DNA from: Chaunax sp. Z400
Taxonomy: Eukaryota > Chordata > Actinopteri > Lophiiformes > Chaunacidae
DNA length: 64,000 nucleotides
Direction of reading: 5' to 3'
Assembly (NCBI GenBank): GCA_037577475.1
Contig: CM075202.1
Span: 5,789,001 to 5,853,000 of the forward strand
Made by a program: the position numbers and the translations under genes. Below are positions 49,429-60,700 of the stretch, piece by piece (position 1 is the first letter of the stretch; the number at the start of each line of letters is the position of its first letter). The notes under the pieces are model-generated. The model saw only the letters and a program-made list of their open reading frames with translations. It made no database searches and was not told where the DNA came from.

Positions 49429-51579
49429 ATGTTGCACAGGGTAAGACTATCGCTGGTATGGGCTTTTATCCAGGCTACGCTCGTCGTAGTGCTGTGTTTC
49501 ACTGATATGGAAACGGGGCCTGGTGCAGGTGTATCGACACAGCCAAACGGAGATCGGTTCAAAATCGAGGGAAGGGCAATAGTTCCAGGGATTAAAACAC
49601 CAGACTGGGTCTCTACGGCCAGGGTCCTGGTGGAGGGTGAAGAATACGTGGGATTTTTGAGGTAAGAAACAACCACAATTATAGCTAGCTTGCCAGTTAG
49701 CCTGTTTGTGAGGCTAGGTAGCATTAGCATAGCGAGCTATCTGAACTGGTTGCCTGACGTGCTATAATTCTGGAAACCGCACGGCACCTGCTTTATGCAG
49801 ATGGCAGGTCCCAACTTATTTACAGCTTAGTAACTCTGTTTATAATTCCCAACCAGGAAGGCAACGTGTTTTGTAATTAATAATGACTCGTCATTCAGCT
49901 TTGTTGTTGTCAACAAGGCCTTGTTTCTCACAGCAAAGTCAGAATTAGCAACGTTTTTATTGCCAAGTGTACATCTACAGGGAATTTTATATGGTGGTGC
50001 ATTCATGAAAATCAGTATAAATGTAAGAATGAATATAAAATAGAAATATATTCAATAAAAACGACTATTCAGGATGTGCAAACAATTTGTTTAAAAAAAT
50101 AAAGTGACTATGAAACGTGCAAGGGGTAATAGTTCAAAATAGTGCGTTATGTAACGCATGGGTACTGGGACAATACGTAAATGTAACGTGAAATGATTAA
50201 AATAAAAATAAATGTTTATCCCAAACAAACCTGATGTTGCAGTCTTGCAATCACTGATGTGAATCAAAGGCTTCCCACATAATGACAAACATTCATTGTG
50301 CACTATTGTTATACAAGTATTAATGGCATATGGCATGAACTTGTGAGGTATAAGTACAAAATTAAGGTGATTGGACCATTCAAAGCAAACAGGTTATCTC
50401 CTCAAAGTTACTTTGACAGTATATCTGCCATAATGGAACACTTGTTTCATATAATAACTTGATAAACAGCATTGCAGTTGAATGACAATTCTAGTCATAC
50501 TATGTTAACCAATAAGACATAAAAGTTCACCTTTTCTTTGGCTGCTCTTTCCAAAGACAGAGCCTCGACTGCTAAGGTAGATAGAACCACCTCTCTCTCA
50601 TTAACATTCTTGTCAAAATCCAAATCTTGTTCCACTCTCATTACAGAACTGATGGAAGTTTTGCTGTCAATGATGTCCCATCAGGATCCTACGTCGTGGA
50701 AGTTGTCAGCCCTAATTATAGATTTGAACCAGTACGTGTTGATATCACATCTAAGGGCAAAATGAGGTAAGAGTCTCCCGTTGGTGAGAAGACCAAAAAG
50801 GCACACACAAATGTTTGGTATTGGTTAAGTCAGCCTTGTGTAATTTTCAGAGTGCATTTTAGAGGCTGACCCACTAAAAGTAACCATGTGTCATTTCACA
50901 GGGCACGTCTTGTGAATTACATCAAGACTTCAGAAGTAATTCGCCAGCCATATCCTCTTCAAATCAGGGCTAATGGCCTTCACAGCTACTTCATGAAGAG
51001 AGAAACCTGGGGCTGGACAGACTTCCTCATGAACCCAATGGTAAAAAAAAAAAAAAAGAGAGATGATTTTGCTCTGAACTTACTGAATATGTATGATGTA
51101 TCCATACATGTAGTTCCAACAGGTCATTTTAAGTTGAGTTCATTTTGGCCAGGAAATACAGGGATGATTAGACCAAAAATTGTGCTTTTGGCTCTCTTGT
51201 TTACATTTCTTTTCTTTTTCTCTTACAGGTCATGATGATGGTTCTGCCTCTGCTGATCATTGTTTTACTGCCCAAGGTGGTCAACACCAACGACCCAGAG
51301 ATGAGAAAGGTAAGGAATCCGTCATAACCTGAAGTGTTATTTCAAATATATTGTATATACATTGAGTTCATTAAATTAATCCTGTTTTGGAGTTTGTTTT
51401 TAAACTTAAATTCTCTGCCATCTTTACAGGAAATTGAGCAGTCCATGAACATGCTGAGCCCCAACCCTGAGCTTCCAGATATGTCTGAGCTTGTGACTAA
51501 GTTCTTCTCTGGCTCCAAGGGCTCCAGTAAGGCAGGTAGCAGCAGCAAGGGCACCAGGCCAGCTGTCAAGAGGAGGTAG
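49429..51579 (+). CDS. emc7: ER membrane protein complex subunit 7
   Basis: EMC7 is a lumenal, single-pass subunit of the ER membrane protein complex, the insertase for tail-anchored and multipass proteins. Exons: 49429-49661, 50647-50766, 50902-51040, 51229-51309, 51430-51579. They sum to 723 bases, 240 residues, close to the human 242. A signal peptide covers about residues 1-25 (hydrophobic LVWAFIQATLVVVLCF). The lumenal beta-sandwich domain spans about 43-150 (DRFKIEGRA, GFLRTDGSF, SGSYVVEV, VRVDITSKGKMRAR). RETWGWTDFLMNPM precedes the transmembrane helix at about 165-179 (VMMMVLPLLIIVLLP). A cytosolic tail follows with EIEQSMNML and a Ser/Gly/Lys-rich end, KRR. ATG 49429 is the first in-frame ATG; upstream in-frame codons include only a TTG. 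All key blocks match the family, and all splice phases fit. Confidence 0.96.
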
Positions 51580-52190
51580 TACCATACATGTCTGCTCAGT
51601 CTGCATAATGAAACTTGAGTTGCGCCATGGAAGCAAGATTTTTAAGTGTCATTTTTTTTCCCCTTCTGGGTCTGCTGTACAGTTTTCTTTATTGATAGAT
51701 GTTTTCAACACATCTTGATTTATTATTTGCTAATGAAAAAAAGTAAGATTCTTTTTCATACTGCACTGATAGAAACTTCTTAAACTTTACATCCGCGCTA
51801 TACTTTTTACATTGACTCCACTTCTGTGCTAACTATCCAGTGTGCGTTGTTCCACCGCTGCTAATTCTACTACCGTAAAGAGAAAGAACATATATACAGA
51901 GATTTTACTTTTTTTCTTTTCTTTTCCAATTTCAGTAATACAACTGTGAATGAAAATGAATTCAATTTTAAAACTGATAAATTCTTATTTAAAAGCCTAG
52001 ATAAATAAATTGCAATGATATATTACAACTGTGTTTTTATTTCCATCTTAAATTTGTTTGAGAGTGAACACATGGCCTTCCTCATTTATTTTTCAATTAC
52101 AGTTCGATGTACTATATGGCCAGAACTGACGTGCTGTGTACATTGTGTGCCTGAGGTATAGAAAATAAAATTGGAATTATTAGCAGTTCA
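51580..52190 (+). other. emc7 3' UTR with two poly(A) signals
   Basis: AATAAA occurs at 52,014-52,019 and again at 52,164-52,169. Either could end the transcript, so alternative polyadenylation is possible. Confidence 0.55.
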
Positions 52191-53070
52191 AATGATGAAA
52201 GAGCTCCGTGGTTCCCTTCAAACTCTCTAGAGCTTTACTTTTAATAAAGTGATCAGTAAAGTCAATATTAAAGTCATAATAAATGTGTCCTTCATAAATA
52301 TCCTCATGTCGTTAAGTCACTCATAGTTTCTGATAAGACAGATTAATTCTATATAATAATGATGATATACAATGATGAATCATTCAGTATTACCATTACC
52401 ACCAATATGGAAGGGAGGAATAATTATAGCGAGAAGTAACTCAGTACATATTGGCATGGTATTGTATTAAAGGTTACTCCATCAGTTTAGCATTGCACAC
52501 GTCTAACAAAGCTTGGAAGTGGACATTACGTTGGGATAATTTTGTAAACTGCTATTTTAAAGAAAGAAGAATGAGCTTTGGTGATGTTAAATGGGATAAA
52601 AGACAAATTAAATTTTACTTGAGGGCTCTAAAAATCTTTCAAATCAAACAGAGCTAAGAAGTCATTTTACGGTTGTTTTGCTCCCAACTGATTTTACCAG
52701 TAAGGCTGTAATCAGACAGACTTTACAGCTTTATGCAAGAGTTCAGAGCGCCGACATCCAAATAATATTAAGTTGCTGATTAAAACAAAAAAAACTAGGC
52801 AGAAATAGAACAAAGGACCCGCACACTACAGCTCAATAGCTTTAATTTGACATGTCAACATTTCAAGAGATTTTTGTCAGGCACACTAATGCCATAACCT
52901 TTGGGAAGCTTGAAAATCACAGCTTGAAGGGATTAGTCTGGTGATCATGTGAAGTTTTCCTATGGTGAACAAATCCTATGAGAAAACCAAAACCAACAAT
53001 GTGTTAGTCTGTCTCAATTTTTCTGACTCCACCAGCTTATATGAGGCTGTCAGCTGTGAGCCCATTCAAT
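52190..53070. other. Convergent intergenic region between emc7 and chrm5, left part
   Basis: No gene recognised. A 'ccatcagtttagcattgcac' stretch at about 52,480 resembles the repeat at 54.86 kb. A 68-codon plus-strand frame at 52,451-52,657 has no recognisable product. Confidence 0.45.
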
Positions 53071-53077
53071 ACATCCA

Positions 53078-53195
53078 TCAATTAATTCATTTTCTGTAAC
53101 CGCTTATCCTGTGTAGGGTCGCAGGCGGGGGGGGGGCTGGAGCCTATTCCAGCTGACAGTGGGCGAGAGGCGGGGTACACCCTGGACAAGTCGCC
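53078..53195 (+). repeat. Dispersed teleost repeat (copy 3, most complete)
   Basis: Reads 'attcattttctgtaaccgct', 'tatcctgtgtagggtcgcag', a run of G, 'ctggagcctattccagctga', then 'gggcgagaggcggggtacac' and 'cctggacaagtcgcc'. This is a very widespread fish repeat. Parts of it recur at 10.9 and 44.6 kb. Confidence 0.75.
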
Positions 53196-53199
53196 ATTC

Positions 53200-54850
53200 A
53201 ATAAATCATGGAAACAATTTAGATGTTAGATATACTTTAATTTTTTAAAGCTTAATAAAACAGATGGCAACTGTAGTTTTTAGCAAATGCTACTCAAAAT
53301 TAAAAATTGTGTGTTTATGAAGGACTATTTTCGCTGCAATGGAAGAATATGCCATCCAGTAAACGCAAAGATGTTACATCAAACTTTGCCTATACATGTT
53401 AATAAGATCAGTTTATTGTTGTTTTTGGTCTTTACGGTAAAAATAGAACATCACCAGACTTATCCTTTCATAACAGCGTTGCATGATCTGGACCAACATG
53501 GACCAATGAGACCTCTGATGACTTCTGGGAAGTCGACTCTGCAACAGTCATGCTGTTTGTGAATGTCATCCATGGCACATTAGCTTTATTCCTCAAACAA
53601 TTGGAGCGGGTAATGATTTGCAACCTATTTTCATAAAATTATCAACAAATACAAAACCAAACCAGATCAGATTCAACACGTCTGTTGAAGATGGTCATGC
53701 TGACAAAAAGTAGACGTCTGCCTTTGAGTTTATATTTCACTGCTCATATCAGTACACACAGACTCACTTTCACAGAACTGCACAGACAGACAAAAGAGCA
53801 CAGATTCATTTACGAAGCACTTTTTTTCCTCTGAGCAGAACAAAAGGCACAGAGTTCGGGAGAAAACATTTGAAGTTACATCAGTAAAAGACAAAAGTGC
53901 AATAATTTACAACAGCGTCACTCATCCATCACAGAGAAGTTGCTTCAGATATAATGTGTCCCACGTTTTTCTTGCACAGTAACATGATTAATGACATGAA
54001 TAGAAGTGCGATCCATAAACAATCTCATATATTTTCTTACAGCCTTGAAACTAATGTAGCTGTTAATGCACTGGAATTTACAGATTAGCCCTTGAACACA
54101 ATAATATTGAATGCAAGAGCTAAGATAGAAAACAAAAAGAGAAAACATTCACCAAACACTGATATACACTAAGCAATCTACATTAACTGTTTGTGAGGTG
54201 TATAATCAGTGAAATATATTCTTTGTACTTCGAATTACTTTAAAATGTGTCACCCTACAATATTTCCCTTACACAGAGTAAAAGTGAGCAATAGAATAAA
54301 GGTGGATTATGTGAGCTTTAATGGACAGGTTCAGTTTTTCTTCACACTACTGCTGTATGTATGTAAAAGTATGTCATTACTGGTCTCTGTAATTAATCCT
54401 TCTGTTCATTTTAGCCCTGAAGTGACTCCAGTGTGAGAGTTTGGGGACCAAATTCACAGACCTCATTACTTTAAAATATTTTTTTCAGTCAGAGCTCACA
54501 TGAGAATCAGGAAGAAGAAAGGAAGCCTCATGTTAGCTTTGATTTTTAAAGATCCACTGACAGACATGTTGTAAGACAAGCCCTGGACACACACACTGTG
54601 TTCTCCCAATACAATGATATAAAAATATAAATATTTACTAATTGCCATTAATAGATAAAAGTCCTCCATTGTGAAACCTTGCACATACATCATTCTGCGC
54701 TGTGAAAGCCAGCATCCAAGCAAAGGAAACACATTTTTGAGTCGTGGAGGACTTTTGCACAGATTGACTCTAGATTTTGTGGCCCCATCTCTCACACTGG
54801 AGTCATATTACAGAAGGTAGAGATCACATACATGTGGACATGGTAATATT
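53200..54850. other. Intergenic, possibly chrm5 3' UTR on the minus strand
   Basis: No reading frame is recognisable. Some of this may be transcribed as chrm5 3' UTR. No poly(A) site could be fixed with confidence. Confidence 0.4.
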
Positions 54851-54859
54851 TTTAAAAGA

Positions 54860-55275
54860 GTGTTCCACCAATTCAGCGTTACACACCTATAACATGGTTG
54901 GATAACTTCAAAACTGATGCAGCAGAAGACCAAAAGATATATCTTTTTTTATTTTTAAATATTCTTTTTCCTTGTGAAAACCTGGTGCCTACGTTACCCA
55001 CAATGCATCTCGACCACTGACAGTTCAGCTGGAATTATGGGTGAGTTTTGCTAATAGCGGCTAATGTAGCCTCAAACTGCGAGCAGAGATGAGGAGATGG
55101 GCAACAGAGGAGGTCTGGGGAGCTCACTAACTACACACCTCCATACTTTTTTTTTTCATTTTCAAACATGTACAGGTAGTTTTTAACCAATGCCGACTCT
55201 AGTGACATCACTCGAGTCAGCATATCAGACTTTGTGCAGCTCTCCCTGGAGCCACAAATGGTACAACTTTTTTCA
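54860..55275 (+). repeat. Dispersed teleost repeat, possibly within chrm5 3' UTR
   Basis: Landmarks are 'ttccaccaattcagcgttac', 'acctggtgcctacgttaccc', 'acaatgcatctcgacc', 'gactctagtgacatcactcg' and 'cctggagccacaaatggtac'. I recognise these from a common fish interspersed repeat, and the first also occurs diverged at 52.48 kb. On the minus strand an AATAAA (plus 54,948-54,953) lies inside it and could serve as the chrm5 poly(A) signal (inference). Confidence 0.5.
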
Positions 55276-55509
55276 TATGCAACAGTAATCTCCTAGTACA
55301 CAGACTGATGTGTGTAATGAGTGGAGTTTCCCTTAAAGATCTGAAGTAATCTGAACCCATCCTTTAATCTTGAACCTTGATTCTCCATGTACGTTTAACA
55401 CAAAAATCACATGCAGCTCTTCATGCTGAAGATGACCACTGACTAGCATATCAAGAAAATCCACATGTGGACTAAAGCAACAATTCTATGCTAATAATGC
55501 AGTGTCACC

Positions 55510-57039
55510 TCAATTCATTTTATTATTGACATTTTGGTTTTGTCCACACCAGTACAGTTTGTCCTCGCCTCTCCGCCTCCTCCTCCACTGGCAGAGCAGA
55601 AGCATACGGAAGGTCTTCTGAAAGGTCTTGTTGCACAGGGCGTAGCACATGGGGTTGATGGTGCTGTTGACGTAGCACAGCCAGTATCCCAGGTGCCACA
55701 GGGACGTAGGGATGCACTTGGCACAGACAGTGGAGATGAGTACCATGATGTTGTATGGCGTCCATGTTAGGATGAAGGCCAGGAGGATGGCGCTGAGTGT
55801 CTGGGCTGCCTTCTTCTCCTTCACCAGCACATTCCTCTTCCTCTTGGTGATCTGGTTCTTCAAGACTGGGTCCATGGGTTTGGATGTGGTGGAGGAGGAA
55901 GGGGAGGCATTTTTTATGGGTTGCTCCGCCTCGGGTGGGCCGGGTATTGCAAGGGTAGGATTGCCGTTTTTGCCCTTTGAGCCAAGCTTGAACTTATAAG
56001 AGATGTGCTTATTAGTGTTCTTCTTTTTAGGAGGAGAGAAATACTGATTTTCTGCGTAATCAGTCACCTGCCCGTTGTTACTTTGTCCGCTAGGTTGCTC
56101 TTTGAAAGATCCCTGTGGGGTATCTATTGAAACATGTTGATCATCCTCTTCAGATGAGGTGTAGCTGTTAAAGGAAGTGATCTGATCTGCTTTCACCCAT
56201 GCCTCATCTGATCTAGTGGTCATTTTAGTGGCATTACTTTGGTTTGAAGAGGACCAAGAGGCCTGACTCCGGTCTCTCCTCTCTCTGGTGAAATTAAAGC
56301 AAGAATGAATGATACTTTTCTGTGCTTTAGTCCCCTCTCGAACATTTTCTGTTGCAAGCCCTTGCAACTCTGCCAGATCTTTGGTCCGTCTCTGCGTCTC
56401 CTTGTAGATCCTACAGTAAAGGATGGTCATGACAGAGACAGGGATGTAGAAAGCAGCAATGGCTGTCCCAAATGTGATCACAGGCTCTGTTAAAAACTGG
56501 ATCTGGCACTGGTCAGGAGGCACTTTTCTCTCTCCTACAAAGTACTGCCAGCACAGAATGGGAGGCGCCCAGAGGACAAAAGACACCACCCATGCAAGGC
56601 CTATCATAATGGCAGCTCTCTTTGGAGTCCTTTTAGCCCTGTAAGTCAACGGCCTTGTAATGGAGAAGTACCTGTCAAAGCTGATGACGAGTAAATTCAT
56701 AACTGAAGCATTGCTGGCAACATAATCCACTGCTAGCCAAAGGTCGCATGCAAGGTTTCCCAAAGACCAGTAACCCATTAGGATGTATGTGGTGTATAAA
56801 TTCATGGATATCACGCCTATGATGAGGTCAGCGAAAGCTAAACTCAGTAGGTAGTAGTTGTTCACAGTCTTCAGCTGGCTGTTGACTTTGAAGGACAGCA
56901 ACACCAGCACGTTACCAACAATAGTAATCAAGCTGACAACAGCCGACACTGTAGCGATGGTTATAGCCTCCCAAAGGCTGTGGGGAGCAGCATGGACATC
57001 TGATGTGTTGGTAAAAGTGCTGTTTGGATCTACATCCAT
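55510..57039 (-). CDS. chrm5: Muscarinic acetylcholine receptor M5
   Basis: Class A G protein-coupled receptor for acetylcholine, plasma membrane, Gq/11-coupled to phospholipase C in the M1/M3/M5 group. Single coding exon, 509 residues (human 532). N-glycosylation sites occur at N6 and N11. Visible landmarks: N43 in TM1, D71 in TM2, C98-C178 disulfide pair, orthosteric D105 in TM3, DRY at 122-124, W150 in TM4, P200 in TM5, W426-T-P-Y-N430 in TM6 with the ligand-contacting Y429 and N430, and NPxxY at 462-466. The third intracellular loop is long (about 215-405), Ser/Thr-rich and variable, as usual. The tail has the KTFxKTFxMLLLCxW helix 8 block, five Arg in a row and EDKLYW, which matches M5 rather than M1 or M3. 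The start has a near-ideal context (cacc before ATGG). Teleosts often keep two copies (chrm5a/b); which one this is cannot be told here. Confidence 0.96.
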   Translation of the reverse strand: MDVDPNSTFTNTSDVHAAPHSLWEAITIATVSAVVSLITIVGNVLVLLSFKVNSQLKTVNNYYLLSLAFADLIIGVISMNLYTTYILMGYWSLGNLACDLWLAVDYVASNASVMNLLVISFDRYFSITRPLTYRAKRTPKRAAIMIGLAWVVSFVLWAPPILCWQYFVGERKVPPDQCQIQFLTEPVITFGTAIAAFYIPVSVMTILYCRIYKETQRRTKDLAELQGLATENVREGTKAQKSIIHSCFNFTRERRDRSQASWSSSNQSNATKMTTRSDEAWVKADQITSFNSYTSSEEDDQHVSIDTPQGSFKEQPSGQSNNGQVTDYAENQYFSPPKKKNTNKHISYKFKLGSKGKNGNPTLAIPGPPEAEQPIKNASPSSSTTSKPMDPVLKNQITKRKRNVLVKEKKAAQTLSAILLAFILTWTPYNIMVLISTVCAKCIPTSLWHLGYWLCYVNSTINPMCYALCNKTFQKTFRMLLLCQWRRRRRGEDKLYWCGQNQNVNNKMN

Positions 57040-57112
57040 GGTGCTGTGTTATCTGTGTCACTGGTGACAGGTCAGAGAGAGGCGCTGCTTTCTGGCTCCA
57101 TTAAGAGATTTC
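57040..57112 (-). other. chrm5 5' UTR part of the coding exon, with splice acceptor
   Basis: On the minus strand 'ctttttaatttcag' ends at plus 57,113, so the exon starts at about plus 57,112, 73 bases before the ATG. This is a good acceptor (pyrimidine tract, CAG), and muscarinic receptor genes are known for noncoding 5' exons spliced to a single coding exon. Upstream exon(s) must lie to the right, toward or inside aven. Confidence 0.6.
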
Positions 57113-57114
57113 CT

Positions 57115-57758
57115 GAAATTAAAAAGAATAAATGAATGAGACACATTAGCACATAATTATTTAGTCTTTTTTTCTTTCATCACAAAATATCATGTCATAT
57201 ATAGTACTGTTTGCAAACTTAATATGTTTAAATCATCACTCGACATATTTAAAAGCCACATCATCCCAATGTACATGTGTAATACAAATGCATTCTGTTT
57301 TGCTTTTATGCAACAAATCAACCCACTAAAAAATACTGAGCTTATTTGCATTTCCAGGTTGTGATATAATAATGTCTGTTACTATAGAAATGCATACAAA
57401 TCGGCTAAATTATCAGTGAGTAATGTTTAGTATTATGGTTTGTTTATTTCTTCATTTATTTGTCTTAATAAATTGAATTTATTCATGTATTTGTTTTCCT
57501 AACAGAAACAACCTAATGGTGTAATTTGCATTTTCTGTGTCGCTGGAATTGGTTTTTTTTATTCAATATGTATATTGTTGTCCAATAGTTTTGAAATTCA
57601 TTATGGCAAATACTTCTAATCACAGATAAATGTGACATTAATTATCTTGGTCCAAATCAGACTCGGAACCATCAAATGCCATTTTCCCGGAGGACACCAT
57701 TCAGTGTAACACTCATTTAGGTGTTACATTCTAAACTGCCCAGCCAGAGTTGACAGCA
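57115..57758. other. chrm5-aven divergent intergenic region
   Basis: About 640 bases between the chrm5 acceptor and the aven ATG. It is AT-rich, with no TATA box or CpG-dense core that I can fix. It should contain the aven promoter and part of a chrm5 intron. Confidence 0.5.
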
Positions 57759-60700
57759 ATGGAGGGTAGACCGAGCAGAGGCAGAGGAGGTAGTTGGAAA
57801 AGAGGTGACCGAGGTGGAAACAACAGCGACAGTTTTGGTGGTGAACACCGGGGCAGAGGGAGAGGAGGTCACCAGAGGGGCCGGGGCAAAAGAGACCACC
57901 AACGCGGTCGTGGACGCGGGGGAAGCTCCAATTCTTGGGAATTCCATCACCGGGTGAGAAAGCATGGAAGCTGGCTCCAAAGCCTGACCCCGTGATCTCC
58001 ACGTAATAAAAAATGCAAATTTTGTAGTTGCGTCACGAAGTGTACGATAATTAAAAAAAATTAATAGGAGCTGCTCTTCAACTCGGCCTAATTAGAATTA
58101 ATTTCAATGCAATTTGTAGTAAAGGCAGGTACCGAGTGTTTCTTTAAATGTTACCTAGTTAAACTAAATGTCAAATTTAAAGGGATATGCTGTGACGTCA
58201 TACGTTTGTGACGTTTTTTTTCCTTTTCTATACACTGCAGCAGAGCCTCTGTAGCAATTGTAGAAGCGACAGTATTAAATACTTTAGTTCATTGCTGTGC
58301 ATTAGATCATTAACTCCCCCTATGAGAGCTGGAAGAGGCTATGTTTATAAAGTTAAACTTTTTTTCATACATAGTAAAACACACTTACAAAGTGCTGCGC
58401 ACTCATGAGAAAAGAGAGAGATAAATAAGTGCATAAATAAACAAGGAGAAAAATGAAATTTCTGCCCTTGTGGTTCTGTTAAAGTAAGTGGTAAACAATG
58501 GCTCTCTCTCTCTTTATACTCCACAATTGAGTGATTCAATTTTTGGCACATGTCCCACTCTTCTGCCAAGTTTCATGAAAATGTGTCAAGGAGTTTTTGT
58601 GTAATCCTGCTAAAAGACAAACAAACCAACACAAATGAAAACATTATCTCCTTGGCAGAGTATAATAGGCCTATCAGAATAAAAATACCAAGGCATGGAC
58701 ATCTCATGATTTTCCACCACCAAACACAATTGGATCCAGGTCCTGGTCCTAATCCAGATCTGGGAGACTAAAATATATATTTGAAGGGGACAATATGTAT
58801 TGGGTCACAGTGCGGTAATGGAGGGGGGGTAGAGATATGACACGCCACCAATTTGTAGCTGAGATAATGTAGATTTAGAGTCATTCAAATGCATTTCATC
58901 AATCTGTGAATGGTAAGACGTACTTAGACAGAAAATAGATCCGGAGCTGCGATTATGAAAAAATGATATTTTAATTGACAAGTCTTAAATTACTGATAAA
59001 CACATGATTCCAGGTGATAGGAGTAGGTTTCCGGGGTCATTGAAATAGTTATTACTGAATTTGGCACGAGGCAGATCAGAGTAAAGCAGCACAATCACGA
59101 TGACATCACATTTTGTGTGCTGTGCCTGGGTGCAATGATGCAATTGATTAGTGACAATGGTGTTGGTGGAGGTATGTGTTCTCTGAGTGCTTTCTTGTAT
59201 GATATACTAGAGAATTCAGCTCAGTTTCTGCTGGGATGTTCTGTCAGTCGATGCTCCGGCAACAGTAATTACAGAATTAGAATGGAAACAATAGGGGCTC
59301 CTTGATTGCAATCATGAAAATCTCCTTTGGTGTATCCATGGCTACCATGGGGTCTATTATATTGTGTATTTGTCAGTATTGACAGAGTACCAGAGAAACT
59401 GAGCAAAACCACACATTGTCCTCCTGACACATGTCACATTTCCATGACAACATTATTAAAGGTTTGTGCAACTATGTAACGAAACAGGAGGAAACCTATG
59501 ATAAATTTAATGAGCTCAGTTTTGGCTTGAAGTCCATTCTTTGTCATACAGTGTGATGTTGCTGTTTATTACCTTGACTATTTTGTGAGGCTTGAAAACC
59601 AAGCATGAATACAAGAGGGACAGCTTTATAGAATACTCTTTGAATTCTACTTAATAGAGCACAATCAGTTAAGGTCTTATTTTTGTCAAGGAAAAATCTT
59701 TAGTGGAAGAAGTCTTGAATTACTTTCTCACACCAGATTTGATTAACATCTACTTTGTTTGTGGCAAGATTTTATATTTCACATGTTATATTCTGCTATG
59801 ACGGCTGGTGCAATCATATGTTTTCCTACAATTCCAGGACAGGCTCTGAACGATCCCTGTCTTCACCTCATGTGAAACTTGCTTCTCTACAGCTTTTAAT
59901 TCAATTCAATTTCAATTCAATTTATTTATATAGCGCCAAATCACAACAAAAGTTCTATCAAGGCACTTTACAAAAAGAGCAGGTCTAGACCGACTCTTCA
60001 TTATGGAGAGACCCAACGATCCACCATGAGCAAGCACTCGGCGACAGTGGCGACGAAAAACTTTTACCTCTTTATATGAAACTAGTCGCTCTACAACTTT
60101 CAAGGTTACATCAATAGAAAAGCTGGTGCAGGAGAAGGAAAAAAATGACTGCTAACTGGTCAAGGCCATTTACAACAATAAAGCGAGAATTGAGAGCTGA
60201 AGTGTTTCTTTGTGCAGATTATTGTAACACAGCACCTGCAAACATGTTTGTGATGTGCGTTTGCCTCAATAATTGCAAGAATGAACAATTGTAGGTATGC
60301 GTCGTGTGCTAGAGCTGCAAACAACAGCTTTAAGCTGCTGATTTATCTTCTATCTGTGAATAGATAATTTATTTTCTCCATACAATTTCTCTCTCATTAT
60401 TCAATAATGTCTCTCAATAACATTTTTAATCAACAGCTCAAATCCACAGGTTAATCAAATTGCGCAAGTATAAACCTGAGAAAAGCAGGGAATCATTATA
60501 TTAAATGAATGTAGTGGCTATACAGAATAATGATCCCCATCTGCATTTAGATTGGTTTCCTGTAAAACCTACTTTCATTATGCAATAGTCAGTCACACTG
60601 GCCACAAAATGAAGTCTGACCATCATTTCGGTCAGGCTGGCATGCTCTGCATCATTTTTTTTTATCTGCTGCAACAGCTCAGCGGTGCCAACAGTGGGTA

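Noticed and set aside
49401..49730. Antisense frame over emc7 exon 1
   Set aside because: Shadow of the emc7 signal-peptide exon, with no family resemblance.
52451..52657. Small plus-strand frame after emc7
   Set aside because: Starts inside a dispersed-repeat-like segment and has no recognisable product.
55515..57067. Other frames on both strands across chrm5
   Set aside because: Shadows of the receptor coding exon; no independent support.
57717..58002. Two antisense frames over aven exon 1
   Set aside because: Shadows of the RG-rich exon. The plus-strand exon has matching splice phase with exon 2 and the AVEN signature.
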